Source: Microbacterium sp. SCN 70-27 (GTDB lineage Bacteria > Actinomycetota > Actinomycetes > Actinomycetales > Microbacteriaceae). From it: DNA of 34,664 nt. The number at the start of each line of letters is the position of its first letter. The first letter of the stretch is position 1. Position numbers and translations under genes: made by a program. Positions 1-9,609 of this stretch are shown one piece after another. The DNA lies in the NCBI GenBank assembly GCA_001724425.1, contig MEEK01000030.1, positions 1-34,664 of the forward strand, in the 5' to 3' direction. Below the pieces are notes generated by a model. It had not been told where the DNA came from, ran no database searches, and saw only the letters and a list, made by a program, of their open reading frames with translations.

Positions 1-229
1 CCTGCGCCGCGGCATCCGAGCCCCTGCCCGTCGTGACGCGCACCCAGCCGCCCGGCTGGTCGGCCGCGGGGACGGCGTCGCGCACCGCGCCGCTCGACAC
101 GACGGCGGATGCCGCGGACAGCCCGCACACGAGTGCCACGCCCGCCGCGACCGCCAGCGCGATCAGCGCACCGAGGCCGAGGCGGGACCTCAGCCGGGCG
201 GTGAACAGCGCGGCGGTGCGGTGGCTCAC
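1..229 (-). CDS. Membrane protein, N-terminal part, FtsX-like permease style (cut by window edge)
   Basis: Only the first 76 residues are inside the window. They start with GTG at 229 and run off the left edge. A short basic stretch (residues 4-16, several Arg) is followed by one hydrophobic segment at about 18-44, then a polar extracytoplasmic-looking region. Basic N-terminus, single helix and long outside domain are typical of actinobacterial FtsX-type permeases of ABC transporters, but no diagnostic motif is visible, so the function is a guess. The start lies 19 bases after the stop of the aldo/keto reductase on the same strand. No strong ribosome binding site is seen. Confidence 0.5.
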   Translation of the reverse strand, partial: MSHRTAALFTARLRSRLGLGALIALAVAAGVALVCGLSAASAVVSSGAVRDAVPAADQPGGWVRVTTGRGSDAAAQ

Positions 230-248
230 GTGTGGCGTGGGCGTCGGG

Positions 249-1262
249 TCAGGACACGCGCGTCTTCGGCGAGACGGTGTAGGTCTCCTCCGGGTCGGTC
301 ACGGCGACGGCGGCGAGCGCCGCGTTCACCGCGTCGTAGGTCGCATCGTCGAGCGTGATGTCGGATGCCTTGACGGTGTCCTCCAGCTGCTCGGGGCGCG
401 ACGCTCCGACGAGTGCGGCGGCGATGTTCGGGTTGTGCAGCACCCACGCGAGCGACAGCTGCGGCACCGTGATGCCCGCCTGCTCGGCGATCGGCACGAG
501 CTTCTGCACGGCCTCGAGCACGTCGTCCTTCAGGAACCGCTTGATGAAGTTCGCGCCGCTCTTCTCGTCCGTCGCGCGCGAGCCCGCGGGCACGGGCTGA
601 CCGGGGAGGTACTTGCCGGTGAGCACGCCCTGCGCCATCGGCGACCACACGATCTGCGAGATGCCGAGCTCCTGGCTCGTCGGGATGACCTTCCCCTCGA
701 TGACGCGCCACAGCGCGGAGTACTGCGGCTGGTTCGAGACGAGCTGGAAGCCGAGCTCGGTCGCGAGGGCGTGGCCGTCGCGCAGCTGCTCGGCGGTCCA
801 CTCGCTCACACCGATGTACAGGGCCTTGCCCTGGCGGACGATGTCGGCGAAGGCCTGCATCGTCTCTTCGAGCGGGGTCTCGTAGTCGTAGCGGTGCGCC
901 TGGAACAGGTCGACGTAGTCGACATCGAGGCGGCGGAGCGACCCGTGGATGCCGTCCATCAGGTGCTTGCGCGAGAGGCCCGTGTCGTTCGGGCCCTTCT
1001 TGCCGATCGGCCAGTACACCTTCGTGAAGATCTCGAGGTTCTCGCGCTGCTGGCCCTTCAGCGCCTTGGCGAGGACGACCTCGGCCGCCGTGTTGGCGTA
1101 GGCGTCGGCGGTGTCGAACGAGGTGATCCCCAGGTCGAGCGCCTTGTGCACCGTGGCGATCGCCGCCTCGTCGCCCACCTGCGAGGCGTGCGTCACCCAG
1201 TTTCCGTAGGTGACATCCGAGATCTTGAAGCCGCTGTTGCCGAGGTACCGATAGTTGACCAT
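249..1262 (-). CDS. Aldo/keto reductase, Kv-beta-like family
   Basis: 337-residue NADPH-dependent oxidoreductase expected to be a cytoplasmic TIM barrel that reduces aldehydes or ketones. The catalytic tetrad of the family is visible: Asp50 and Tyr55 in FDTADAY, Lys81 in FTKVYW and His123 in FQAHRYD. The start YRYLGNSGFKIS and the segment GVSEWTAEQL resemble the potassium-channel beta-subunit/YghZ branch, whose natural substrates are usually unknown. Length is normal for the branch. ATG at 1262 is chosen because homology begins there. It has no Shine-Dalgarno sequence but has TAGTCT exactly six bases upstream, suggesting a leaderless mRNA. It is downstream of rlmN on the same strand with a 50-base gap. 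Confidence 0.9.
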   Translation of the reverse strand: MVNYRYLGNSGFKISDVTYGNWVTHASQVGDEAAIATVHKALDLGITSFDTADAYANTAAEVVLAKALKGQQRENLEIFTKVYWPIGKKGPNDTGLSRKHLMDGIHGSLRRLDVDYVDLFQAHRYDYETPLEETMQAFADIVRQGKALYIGVSEWTAEQLRDGHALATELGFQLVSNQPQYSALWRVIEGKVIPTSQELGISQIVWSPMAQGVLTGKYLPGQPVPAGSRATDEKSGANFIKRFLKDDVLEAVQKLVPIAEQAGITVPQLSLAWVLHNPNIAAALVGASRPEQLEDTVKASDITLDDATYDAVNAALAAVAVTDPEETYTVSPKTRVS

Positions 1263-1274
1263 GTGCCCAGACTA
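1263..1274 (-). promoter_or_regulatory. Likely leaderless promoter -10 of the aldo/keto reductase
   Basis: TAGTCT (complement of 1269-1274) fits the actinobacterial TANNNT -10 box and ends six bases before the ATG. This places transcription start at or next to the start codon. No Shine-Dalgarno sequence is seen. No clear -35 was found. Confidence 0.4.
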
Positions 1275-1312
1275 ATCGGCCGGATGCCACAGGCGGCGGG
1301 CCGCCGGAAGGT

Positions 1313-3539
<2,227 letters not shown>

Positions 3540-3540
<1 letters not shown>

Positions 3541-4352
3541 TGACCGCGCATCCGGATGCCCGTCGCGCCGTCTTCCTCGATGTCGACGGCACGATCATGC
3601 AGAACGGCCACTACATCCCGCCGTCTGCGGCGGCGGCCATCCGCGCGGCCCGTGATCGGGGACACCTCGTGTTCCTGAGCACGGGGCGCGGCATGGCCGA
3701 GATCCAGGGCGAACTGTGGGACATCGGCTTCGACGGCGCCGTCAGCAACGGCGGCGCGTTCGCGACGCTCGGAGACGAGGTCGTCGCCGCCGCCCAGTTC
3801 ACGCCGGACGAGGTCGCCGCCCTCGAGCGGTATCTCGAGGGGTCGGACATCCACTGGTACTTCCAGTCGTTCGATCAGCTCTTCGCGAGCGATGGCCTGC
3901 CTGCGATGATGGCCGCGAAGGTCGTGGGCACGGGCATCCCGATGAAGGTCTTCCACGACCCGAGCGACTTCGATCCGGCCCGTATGGCGAAGCTCGTGTT
4001 CGTGACCGAGAACGCGGATGCCGCGGAGCGCGCGATCGCCGACCTCGGCCGCACGTTCGCGGTCGTGAGCGGCACGATCCCGCTGCCGGGGTGGTCCTCC
4101 GGCGAAGTCGCACCGCAGGGCGTGCACAAGGGCGCGGCGATCCTCGCCCTGCTGGAGCGCCTCGACATCGGCGCGGGGGATGCGATCGGCGTCGGCGACA
4201 ACTGGAACGACGCCGAGATGTTCGACGTGTGCGGGACGTCGGTCGCGATGGGGAACGCCGCGCCGGGGGTGCAGGCGCTCGCCGACCAGGTGACGACGGC
4301 GATCGACGACGACGGACTCCACAACGCGTTCGTCGCCAACGGTCTGATCTGA
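3540..4352 (+). CDS. Cof-type HAD-IIB phosphatase (first of two)
   Basis: 270-residue cytoplasmic HAD-superfamily hydrolase, probably a sugar-phosphate or phospho-cofactor phosphatase. Motif I is FLDVDGT (Asp14 nucleophile, Asp16). Motif II is the Thr in LSTGRG, motif III the Lys in GVHKG, and motif IV is GVGDNWND. The IIB-type cap lies between about residues 85 and 185. ATG 3540 overlaps the stop of the GH1 remnant (TGATG) and has GGAAG four bases upstream, so it was coupled to the glucosidase. It may have acted on phosphorylated sugars from that pathway, but substrate cannot be read from sequence. It has lost its original promoter side if the GH1 5' end was deleted. Confidence 0.9.
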
Positions 4353-4428
4353 TCGCGGGTGGACGGCTGCCGGTCGCGTCGTGGGCGCGGTCAGCAGCCG
4401 TTCACTCCGCTCTGAAAGGATGGATGCC

Positions 4429-5307
4429 GTGACCCTTCCCCCGTCTTCTTCGCGCATCGTGTTCATCGACATAGACGGGACGATCCTCGAGCACGGCTCC
4501 CGGATGGCCGCCTCCACGCCTGCCGCGATCGCCGCGGCGCGGGCGAACGGCCACATCGTCTATCTGTGCACGGGGCGCTCGGCCGGCGACATCAACCCGC
4601 GCGTGCGCGCGATCGAGGTCGACGGGGCGATCACCAACGGCGGCGCCTTCGCGGTGCGCGGAGACGAGCAGATCGTCGCCCACCCGATGCCGCGTCCGCT
4701 CGTCGACCGGATGATTGAGTACTTCGTGTCGCACGACGCGTACTACTTCCTTCAGACGGATGACAGCGTCTACGTCAGCCCGGGGGTGCTCGAATACGCG
4801 GCGAAGTTCCGTCACGCGGCGCACCCGCCCGTGGACGGTTCCACGGCATCCGCAGAAGCGGACGAGCGCGCGGGCGCGGCGGATGACGCCGCCCTCCTCA
4901 ACCACTACCGTCCGCTCGACGAGGTCGATCGCGACGCGGTCGTCAAGGCGACCTTCCTCAGCACGTCGAGCGACACGCTGACCCTCGCGGCCGGCGAGCT
5001 CGGCCCGGAGTTCCACGTGATCCCCGGCTCGATCCCGCTGCCGGGCGGGTCGAACGGTGAGATCTGCCAGCGTGGCGTCAACAAGGGTGCGGCGATCCTC
5101 GAGGTGCTCGCGTTCCTCGGCCTCGACCCCGCCGACGCCGTCGGCATCGGCGACAGTTGGAACGACGTCGAGATGTTCGAGGTCGTCGGCACGGCCGTCG
5201 CGATGGGCGGCGCCGACCCCGCACTGCAGGCGAAGGCCGACCTCGTCACGACGGACGTGCTCGACGACGGCATCCACAACGCCCTCACCCGCCTCGGCCT
5301 GATCTGA
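4429..5307 (+). CDS. Cof-type HAD-IIB phosphatase (second of two)
   Basis: 292-residue paralogue of the preceding gene with the same HAD motifs: IDIDGT (Asp14, Asp16), CTGRS, GVNKG and GIGDSWNDVEMF. Both proteins end in GLI and share the IPLPG segment, so they look like a tandem duplication. This copy carries an extra Ala/Glu/Asp-rich insert of about 25 residues in the cap (around residues 125-155). GTG 4429 is preferred over ATG 4420 or GTG 4381 because GAAAGGA sits eight bases upstream and the alignment with the paralogue starts there. The 76-base gap to the first gene suggests cotranscription with its own initiation signal. Substrate is unknown. Confidence 0.87.
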   Translation: MTLPPSSSRIVFIDIDGTILEHGSRMAASTPAAIAAARANGHIVYLCTGRSAGDINPRVRAIEVDGAITNGGAFAVRGDEQIVAHPMPRPLVDRMIEYFVSHDAYYFLQTDDSVYVSPGVLEYAAKFRHAAHPPVDGSTASAEADERAGAADDAALLNHYRPLDEVDRDAVVKATFLSTSSDTLTLAAGELGPEFHVIPGSIPLPGGSNGEICQRGVNKGAAILEVLAFLGLDPADAVGIGDSWNDVEMFEVVGTAVAMGGADPALQAKADLVTTDVLDDGIHNALTRLGLI

Positions 5308-5309
5308 CT

Positions 5310-5326
5310 CCGGCGGGCTCCGCCGG
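5310..5326. terminator. Short GC hairpin between convergent genes
   Basis: CCGGCGG-GCT-CCGCCGG gives a perfect seven-base stem with a three-base loop, directly after the second HAD gene and before the convergent SDR gene. There is no T-run, as is common for actinobacterial terminators. Position and shape support termination in either direction. Confidence 0.45.
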
Positions 5327-5368
5327 CCGCGCTCCGAAGGTGCGGATGCCTCCGATCGGGCGGATGCC

Positions 5369-6196
5369 TCAGAGGAAGATGTCGGGGAACAGTTCGCTGT
5401 CGGGCGTCCCCGGGACGGCGGCGTAGCCCGAGAAGTCGGTGACCCCGGCATCCCGCAGCACGTCCTCCACGATGAGCGTCTGGCCCGTGTACTCGCGTGC
5501 AGGTCGCAGAAGCACCTCGTACGCGGCGTCGGCGTAGACCTCGGGCGTGCGGCTGACCCTCATCATCCGGTCGCCGCCGAGCGCGAACTGCACGGCCGCG
5601 GTCGCGATCGTCGTCTCGGGCCAGAGCGTGTTCGCCGCGATGCCGTCGGCCGCGAACTCGGCGGCCAGGCCGAGAGTCGCCATCGTCATGCCGTACTTCG
5701 CCATCGTGTAGCCCGTGTGCGCACCGAGCCAGCGCGGGCTGAGGTTGAGCGGCGGCGACAGCGACAGGATGTGCGGGTTCGGGGCATCCTTCAGGATCGG
5801 AACCGCCGCACGCGACAGCATGAACGTGCCGCGGACGTTGACGCCCTGCATGAGGTCGTACTTCTTCGCGGCGAGATCGAGCGAGCCGGACAGGTCGATG
5901 ACCGACGCGTTGTTCACGACGATGTCGATGCCACCGAACTCGCCCTGGGTCTTCAGCACGGCCTCGGTGATGTCGTCGTCGTTGCGCACGTCGCCGACGA
6001 TCGGGAGTGCGTGGCCGCCCGCGGCCTCGATCTGCTCGGCGGCCGAATGGACCGTGCCCTCGAGCTTCGGGTGCGGGGTGTCGGTCTTGGCCATGAGGGC
6101 GATGTTCGCGCCGTCGCGCGCGGCGCGCAGGGCGATGGCGAGGCCGATGCCGCGGCTGCCGCCCGACATCAGGATGGTCTTTCCGGCGAGGCTCAT
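5369..6196 (-). CDS. Short-chain dehydrogenase/reductase, HSDL2-like
   Basis: 275-residue NAD(P)-dependent oxidoreductase. The cofactor motif is SGGSRGIG (residues 11-18), followed by NNAS (95-98). The catalytic residues are Ser147 and the YxxxK pair Tyr163/Lys167 (GYTMAKYGM). The AKTDTPHPKLEGT segment and LSLSPPLNL are characteristic of the hydroxysteroid-dehydrogenase-like-2 group, linked to lipid metabolism but with no settled substrate. ATG 6196 overlaps the stop of the enoyl-CoA hydratase gene (ATGA), so the two are translationally coupled. Third gene of a minus-strand lipid or acyl-CoA operon. Confidence 0.88.
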   Translation of the reverse strand: MSLAGKTILMSGGSRGIGLAIALRAARDGANIALMAKTDTPHPKLEGTVHSAAEQIEAAGGHALPIVGDVRNDDDITEAVLKTQGEFGGIDIVVNNASVIDLSGSLDLAAKKYDLMQGVNVRGTFMLSRAAVPILKDAPNPHILSLSPPLNLSPRWLGAHTGYTMAKYGMTMATLGLAAEFAADGIAANTLWPETTIATAAVQFALGGDRMMRVSRTPEVYADAAYEVLLRPAREYTGQTLIVEDVLRDAGVTDFSGYAAVPGTPDSELFPDIFL

Positions 6197-6975
6197 GCGT
6201 TCTCCTTGCGGGCGCTCTTGGTGGATGCCGCGGCGAACGCGGCGACGCGCACGGCGGATTCGGGGGTGTCGAAGCGTGCTCCGATCGAGGCTGCTTCGTC
6301 GTCGAGGTTCTCGGCGAAGGGTCGGTCGGCACCGCTGCGGATGAGCCGCTTCGCCGTGCCGAAGGCGGCCGTCGCGTTCTGCAGCCAGAAGGCGGCGACC
6401 TCGTTCGCGCGGGCGCCCGGGTCGTCGGCGACCTCGGTGACGAGCCCCCAGTCGAGCGCCGTCGCGGCGTCGATCGTCTCGTCCTGCAGGAGCAGTCGGA
6501 GGGCGCGCGTCTGACCGATCGCCGCAGGGAGGAGGGTCGAGACGCCGAGGTCGGGGCTCAGTCCGATGTTGGCGTATCGGCTGACGAACTTCGCCCTGGG
6601 GCTCGCGACGATGTAGTCGGCGGTGAGCATCAGGCCGAGCCCGCCGCCGGCGACGGCGCCCTGCACGGCGGCGACGATCGGCTTGTCGGACGACACGAAC
6701 GTGCGGATGCCGTCGTGGATCACGCGCGCCATCGCCGTCACCTCGGAGCCTGCCGCGCCCGACGTCGACATCTCCACGACATCGCCTCCCGCGCAGAACG
6801 CCGGGCCGACGGCGTTGATGAGGATCGCCCCGATACTGTCGTCGCCCGTGATCTCGTGGGCGAGATCACGCCAGCGCTGGCCCATCTCGAAGCCCATCGC
6901 GTTGAGCGAGGCGGGCCGGTTGAAGGTGAGGCGCGCGAGCGCGCCGTCCCTCGCGTACAGGATCGAGTCGGTCAT
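6193..6975 (-). CDS. Enoyl-CoA hydratase/isomerase family protein
   Basis: 260-residue crotonase-fold protein, expected to hydrate or isomerise enoyl-CoA thioesters. The two oxyanion-hole segments are visible: AFCAGGD (59-65) and GAVAGGGLG (107-115). In the active-site stretch SRYANIGLSPDLG (132-144) the second acidic position is Asp142 rather than the Glu of classical hydratases, so an isomerase or other crotonase activity is possible. AAGGAG lies six bases before ATG 6975. The gene sits between two SDR genes, and its 130-base leader contains a large inverted repeat that may influence its expression. Confidence 0.88.
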   Translation of the reverse strand: MTDSILYARDGALARLTFNRPASLNAMGFEMGQRWRDLAHEITGDDSIGAILINAVGPAFCAGGDVVEMSTSGAAGSEVTAMARVIHDGIRTFVSSDKPIVAAVQGAVAGGGLGLMLTADYIVASPRAKFVSRYANIGLSPDLGVSTLLPAAIGQTRALRLLLQDETIDAATALDWGLVTEVADDPGARANEVAAFWLQNATAAFGTAKRLIRSGADRPFAENLDDEAASIGARFDTPESAVRVAAFAAASTKSARKENA

Positions 6976-6997
6976 CCGGTCTCCTTCACTGTGGTTC

Positions 6998-7077
6998 CCG
7001 AACTCCTCCAGTTCGTGGATGATGTCGCCGTGGACGAGCCGAACTGGCGACCCCAGGCCCGAACTGGAGGAGTTCGG
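6998..7077. repeat. Long inverted repeat with GAACT palindromes (REP-like or intercistronic RNA structure)
   Basis: CCGAACTCCTCCAGTTCG at 6998-7015 is repeated exactly, inverted, at 7060-7077 (18 bases, 44-base spacer). Each arm is itself a palindrome, GAACT-N5-AGTTC. The spacer holds a third partial copy (CCGAACTGG, 7039-7047) and a smaller inverted pair GTCGCC (7024-7029)/GGCGAC (7046-7051), so the RNA could form a long stem with an inner stem. The element fills most of the gap between the HSD10-like gene and the enoyl-CoA hydratase gene. It may be a dispersed repeat, an attenuator or mRNA-processing structure, or a regulator operator. The window contains no second copy. Confidence 0.75.
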
Positions 7078-7105
7078 ACGGAGGCTTCCCGCTCTGTGGG
7101 CGCGC

Positions 7106-7867
7106 TCACTTCGGGGCCATGCGGATCGCGCCGTCGAGGCGGATGGTCTCGCCGTTGAGGTATCCGTTCCGGACGATCTCGAGCACGAGGCTCGCGTACT
7201 CGTCGGGCCGGCCGAGGCGGGACGGGTAGGGCACCTGCTGGCCGAGACTCGCCTGCGCCGCCTCCGGCAGGCCCGCGAGCATCGGGGTCTCCATGATCCC
7301 GGGCGCGATCGTGCACACGCGGATGCCGTAGCGGGCGAGTTCGCGCGCGACCGGCAGGGTCATCGCGTGGACGCCGCCCTTCGATGCGGAGTAGGCGGGC
7401 TGCCCGATCTGGCCGTCGAACGCGGCGACGGATGCCGTGTTGACGATGACCCCCCGGTCCCCGCCGGCCGTGGCGTCCGTCTTCGCGATCGCGGCGGATG
7501 CCTGTGCGATGACGTTGTACGTCCCGATGAGGTTGACCCGGATGATCCGCTCGAAGTGACCGAGATCGGTCGGCGCCCCTTCGCGGTCGAGCACCTTCGC
7601 GGGCGGCGCGATGCCGGCGCAGTTGACGACGACGCGCAGCGGCCCGTGCTCCCCCGCCGCCGCGACGGCGGCCGCGACCTGCGCGGGGTCGGTGACGTCG
7701 GCGGGCGCGAACGTGCCCCCGATCTCCGCGGCGCGCTCGGCCCCGGGCGAGGACGGCAGGTCGACGATGACGACGTGGGCGCCGGCTTCTGCGAGGCGGG
7801 TGGCGGTGGCGAGTCCGAGCCCGCTGGCGCCGCCGGTGACGAGGGCGGATGCTCCGACGATCTCCAT
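7106..7867 (-). CDS. SDR family 3-hydroxyacyl-CoA dehydrogenase type 2-like (HSD10-like)
   Basis: 253-residue short-chain dehydrogenase. It has TGGASGLG (11-18) for NAD binding, Asp36 suggesting NAD preference, NCAG (82-85), Ser146, and Tyr159/Lys163 (YSASKGG). The segments [13 protein letters not shown] and GIMETPML resemble 17-beta-HSD10/3-hydroxyacyl-CoA dehydrogenase type 2, which oxidises 3-hydroxyacyl-CoA in beta-oxidation. This fits the enoyl-CoA hydratase downstream. ATG 7867 has an excellent GAAGGAGA site. First gene of the cluster, with a promoter candidate at 7932-7960. The acyl chain or ring substrate cannot be inferred. Confidence 0.87.
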   Translation of the reverse strand: MEIVGASALVTGGASGLGLATATRLAEAGAHVVIVDLPSSPGAERAAEIGGTFAPADVTDPAQVAAAVAAAGEHGPLRVVVNCAGIAPPAKVLDREGAPTDLGHFERIIRVNLIGTYNVIAQASAAIAKTDATAGGDRGVIVNTASVAAFDGQIGQPAYSASKGGVHAMTLPVARELARYGIRVCTIAPGIMETPMLAGLPEAAQASLGQQVPYPSRLGRPDEYASLVLEIVRNGYLNGETIRLDGAIRMAPK

Positions 7868-7931
7868 GGATTCTCCTTCGAATCTTCTGCGGCCGACGCC
7901 GCTGCGGCCGTGCCGGTCGGGATTGAATGCC

Positions 7932-7960
7932 AGTGTACGCGGGACTCAGTGTCAGGTCAC
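7932..7960 (-). promoter_or_regulatory. Promoter of the SDR/enoyl-CoA hydratase cluster
   Basis: On the minus strand GTGACC, a 17-base spacer and TACACT give a good housekeeping-sigma promoter about 65 bases upstream of the HSD10-like gene. Sequence match only. Confidence 0.5.
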
Positions 7961-7976
7961 GCCCGGTGGCCTCCGC

Positions 7977-8390
7977 CTACCCTGAGACCCCCGGAGCCCC
8001 CGCCCGGGCGTCGAGCTCGCGGACGAGACTGCGCGGCGCGGTCGCACGGTACGAGGCATCCACGAGCTCGGCGATCTCGCCCCAGTCGACGGCGCCATCG
8101 AGGTCGATCGCGAGCCAGCCGTGCGGCCACAGATACGCGGGCTCCCAGAAGCGCGCGTCCTGGCGCAGCGCCACGTCGTCGTCGGGATCGGGGCGGAACA
8201 GCAGCGCCGCGTCGTGGCGCTCGAGAGTGCGCCCGCGCGGCGACCCGCCGAAGTACGCGAACACCTTGGTGGTGTGGAACGTCGGGCGCCCGTGCGTGAT
8301 CTTCTCCCGCGCCTCGGGGAGGGCGAGCGCGACCGCGCGCACCCGCCGCAGCAGCGGGTCGGCGTCGTCGAACATCAGCGGATGCGCCAT
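7977..8390 (-). CDS. MmcQ/YjbR family protein
   Basis: 137-residue protein of the MmcQ/YjbR fold. These are small cytoplasmic proteins with a double-wing-like DNA-binding topology and no established role. Family traits seen are the N-terminal ALALPEA, THGRPTFHTTKVFAYF in the middle, and LWPHGWLAIDLDG with a C-terminal EIAELVDASYRATAP segment. ATG 8390 is preceded by a purine-rich GGATGGCGGG. The gene is alone on its strand, divergent from the DUF488 gene. Its stop lies next to the promoter of the SDR cluster. Confidence 0.82.
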   Translation of the reverse strand: MAHPLMFDDADPLLRRVRAVALALPEAREKITHGRPTFHTTKVFAYFGGSPRGRTLERHDAALLFRPDPDDDVALRQDARFWEPAYLWPHGWLAIDLDGAVDWGEIAELVDASYRATAPRSLVRELDARAGAPGVSG

Positions 8391-8515
8391 CCCGCCATCC
8401 TGCCGCGCCACGCCGCCGGCTTCCAGACGCCCGCACCCGCATCCGCTCCCGCGAGCCCGCCCCTCGCCCCCCGCACCGCTGGCGCACGCGCCGGAGGCGG
8501 AGTTGACTGGATGCC

Positions 8516-8869
8516 ATGGACCTGAGAACCAAGCGCGTGTACGACCCGGCCGATCCGAGCGACGGATTCCGCGTGCTCGTGGACCGCCTGTGGCCGCGGG
8601 GCCTGTCGAAGGAGCGTGCCGCCGTGGACCTGTGGGACAAGCAGGTCGCTCCGTCCGACGACCTGCGTCGCGCGTTCCATCACGACGGTCTCCCGTGGCC
8701 GGAGTTCGAAGACCGCTACCGCGCGGAGCTCGCCGCGAACCCGGCGGTCGACGACCTCCGCCACACCCTCGACGCGCACCCCGTCGTGACGCTCCTGTTC
8801 GGCGCGCACGACCCCGAGCACAACCAGGCGGTCGTCCTCGCCGACCTGCTGGCGCCCCGCGCGGCGTGA
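8516..8869 (+). CDS. DUF488 family protein (YeaO-like)
   Basis: 117-residue protein of the DUF488/YeaO group, with the typical RVYDP, GFRVLVDRLWPRGLSKE, LWDKQVAPSDDLRRAFHHD and F..RYRAEL segments and a C-terminal VTLLFGAHDPEHNQAVVLADLL. Biochemical role is unknown. ATG 8516 follows GGATGCC rather than a standard ribosome binding site. The 125 bases upstream, shared with the divergent YjbR-like gene, are extremely GC-rich and show no convincing promoter. Its stop overlaps the GTG of the following kinase-like gene by four bases, so the two are translationally coupled. Confidence 0.85.
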   Translation: MDLRTKRVYDPADPSDGFRVLVDRLWPRGLSKERAAVDLWDKQVAPSDDLRRAFHHDGLPWPEFEDRYRAELAANPAVDDLRHTLDAHPVVTLLFGAHDPEHNQAVVLADLLAPRAA

Positions 8870-9591
8870 CGATCCCCGCCCCGGGCTCCCCCGCGCCCGC
8901 GCCCGTCGACGCGCTCGCGGGAAGTGCCTCCCTCACCGCCGTGTGGCGCAATGGCGTGGGTGGTATGACGTTCCGGACGGACGACGACCGATACATCAAG
9001 TACGGCCCGCGGAACGCGGAGTCGTCGATGGTCGACGAGGCCGAACGCCTCCGCTGGGCCGCCCCGCACACGCTCGTACCGGAGGTACTGGAGGTCGGCG
9101 GAGGCGACACCGACGAGTGGCTCGTGACACGCGCGCTGCCAGGTACCTCGGCCGTCGACCCGCGCTGGCTCGCCGACCCGGCGACCGCCGTCCGCGCCGT
9201 CGGCGAGGGCCTTCGCGCCCTGCACGACGCGCTGCCGGTGGCCGGATGCCCGTTCGACTGGTCCGTCCCGACGCGGTTCGCGAACGCCGCGCGTCGTGGC
9301 ATCCGCATCACGACCGCGCAGCACACCCCGCCGCCGGACGATCTTCTCGTCGTGTGCCACGGGGATGCCTGCTGCCCGAACACCCTCCTCGACGAGGGTG
9401 GCCGGTTCCTCGCGCACGTCGACCTGGGGGCGCTCGGTGTCGCGGATCGGTGGGCGGACATCGCCGTGGCATCCCTGAGCACGGAGTGGAACTACGGGCC
9501 CGGGTGGGAGGACGCCCTCATCGAGGCGTACGGCCTCGCGCCCGACCGGGAGCGCGTCGCCTATTACCGGGCGCTGTGGAACGCGACCTGA
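8866..9591 (+). CDS. Aminoglycoside 3'-phosphotransferase-like kinase (APH family)
   Basis: 241-residue protein with the eukaryotic-kinase-like fold of the APH(3') family. The catalytic loop is VCHGDACCPN (His165, Asp167, Asn172), the metal-binding site is HVDLGALGVADRW (Asp186, Gly188), and Lys45 in RYIKYG is the likely ATP lysine. The GVADRWADIAVA segment is close to true APH(3') enzymes, so it could phosphorylate aminoglycosides, but chromosomal actinobacterial homologues often have unknown small-molecule substrates. GTG 8866 overlaps the DUF488 stop (GTGA). It is slightly shorter than APH(3') enzymes of about 260 residues. There are no signs of a mobile resistance gene, as base use matches its neighbours. 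Confidence 0.8.
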   Translation: MTIPAPGSPAPAPVDALAGSASLTAVWRNGVGGMTFRTDDDRYIKYGPRNAESSMVDEAERLRWAAPHTLVPEVLEVGGGDTDEWLVTRALPGTSAVDPRWLADPATAVRAVGEGLRALHDALPVAGCPFDWSVPTRFANAARRGIRITTAQHTPPPDDLLVVCHGDACCPNTLLDEGGRFLAHVDLGALGVADRWADIAVASLSTEWNYGPGWEDALIEAYGLAPDRERVAYYRALWNAT

Positions 9592-9609
9592 CCGGATGCG
9601 CAGGGCGCG

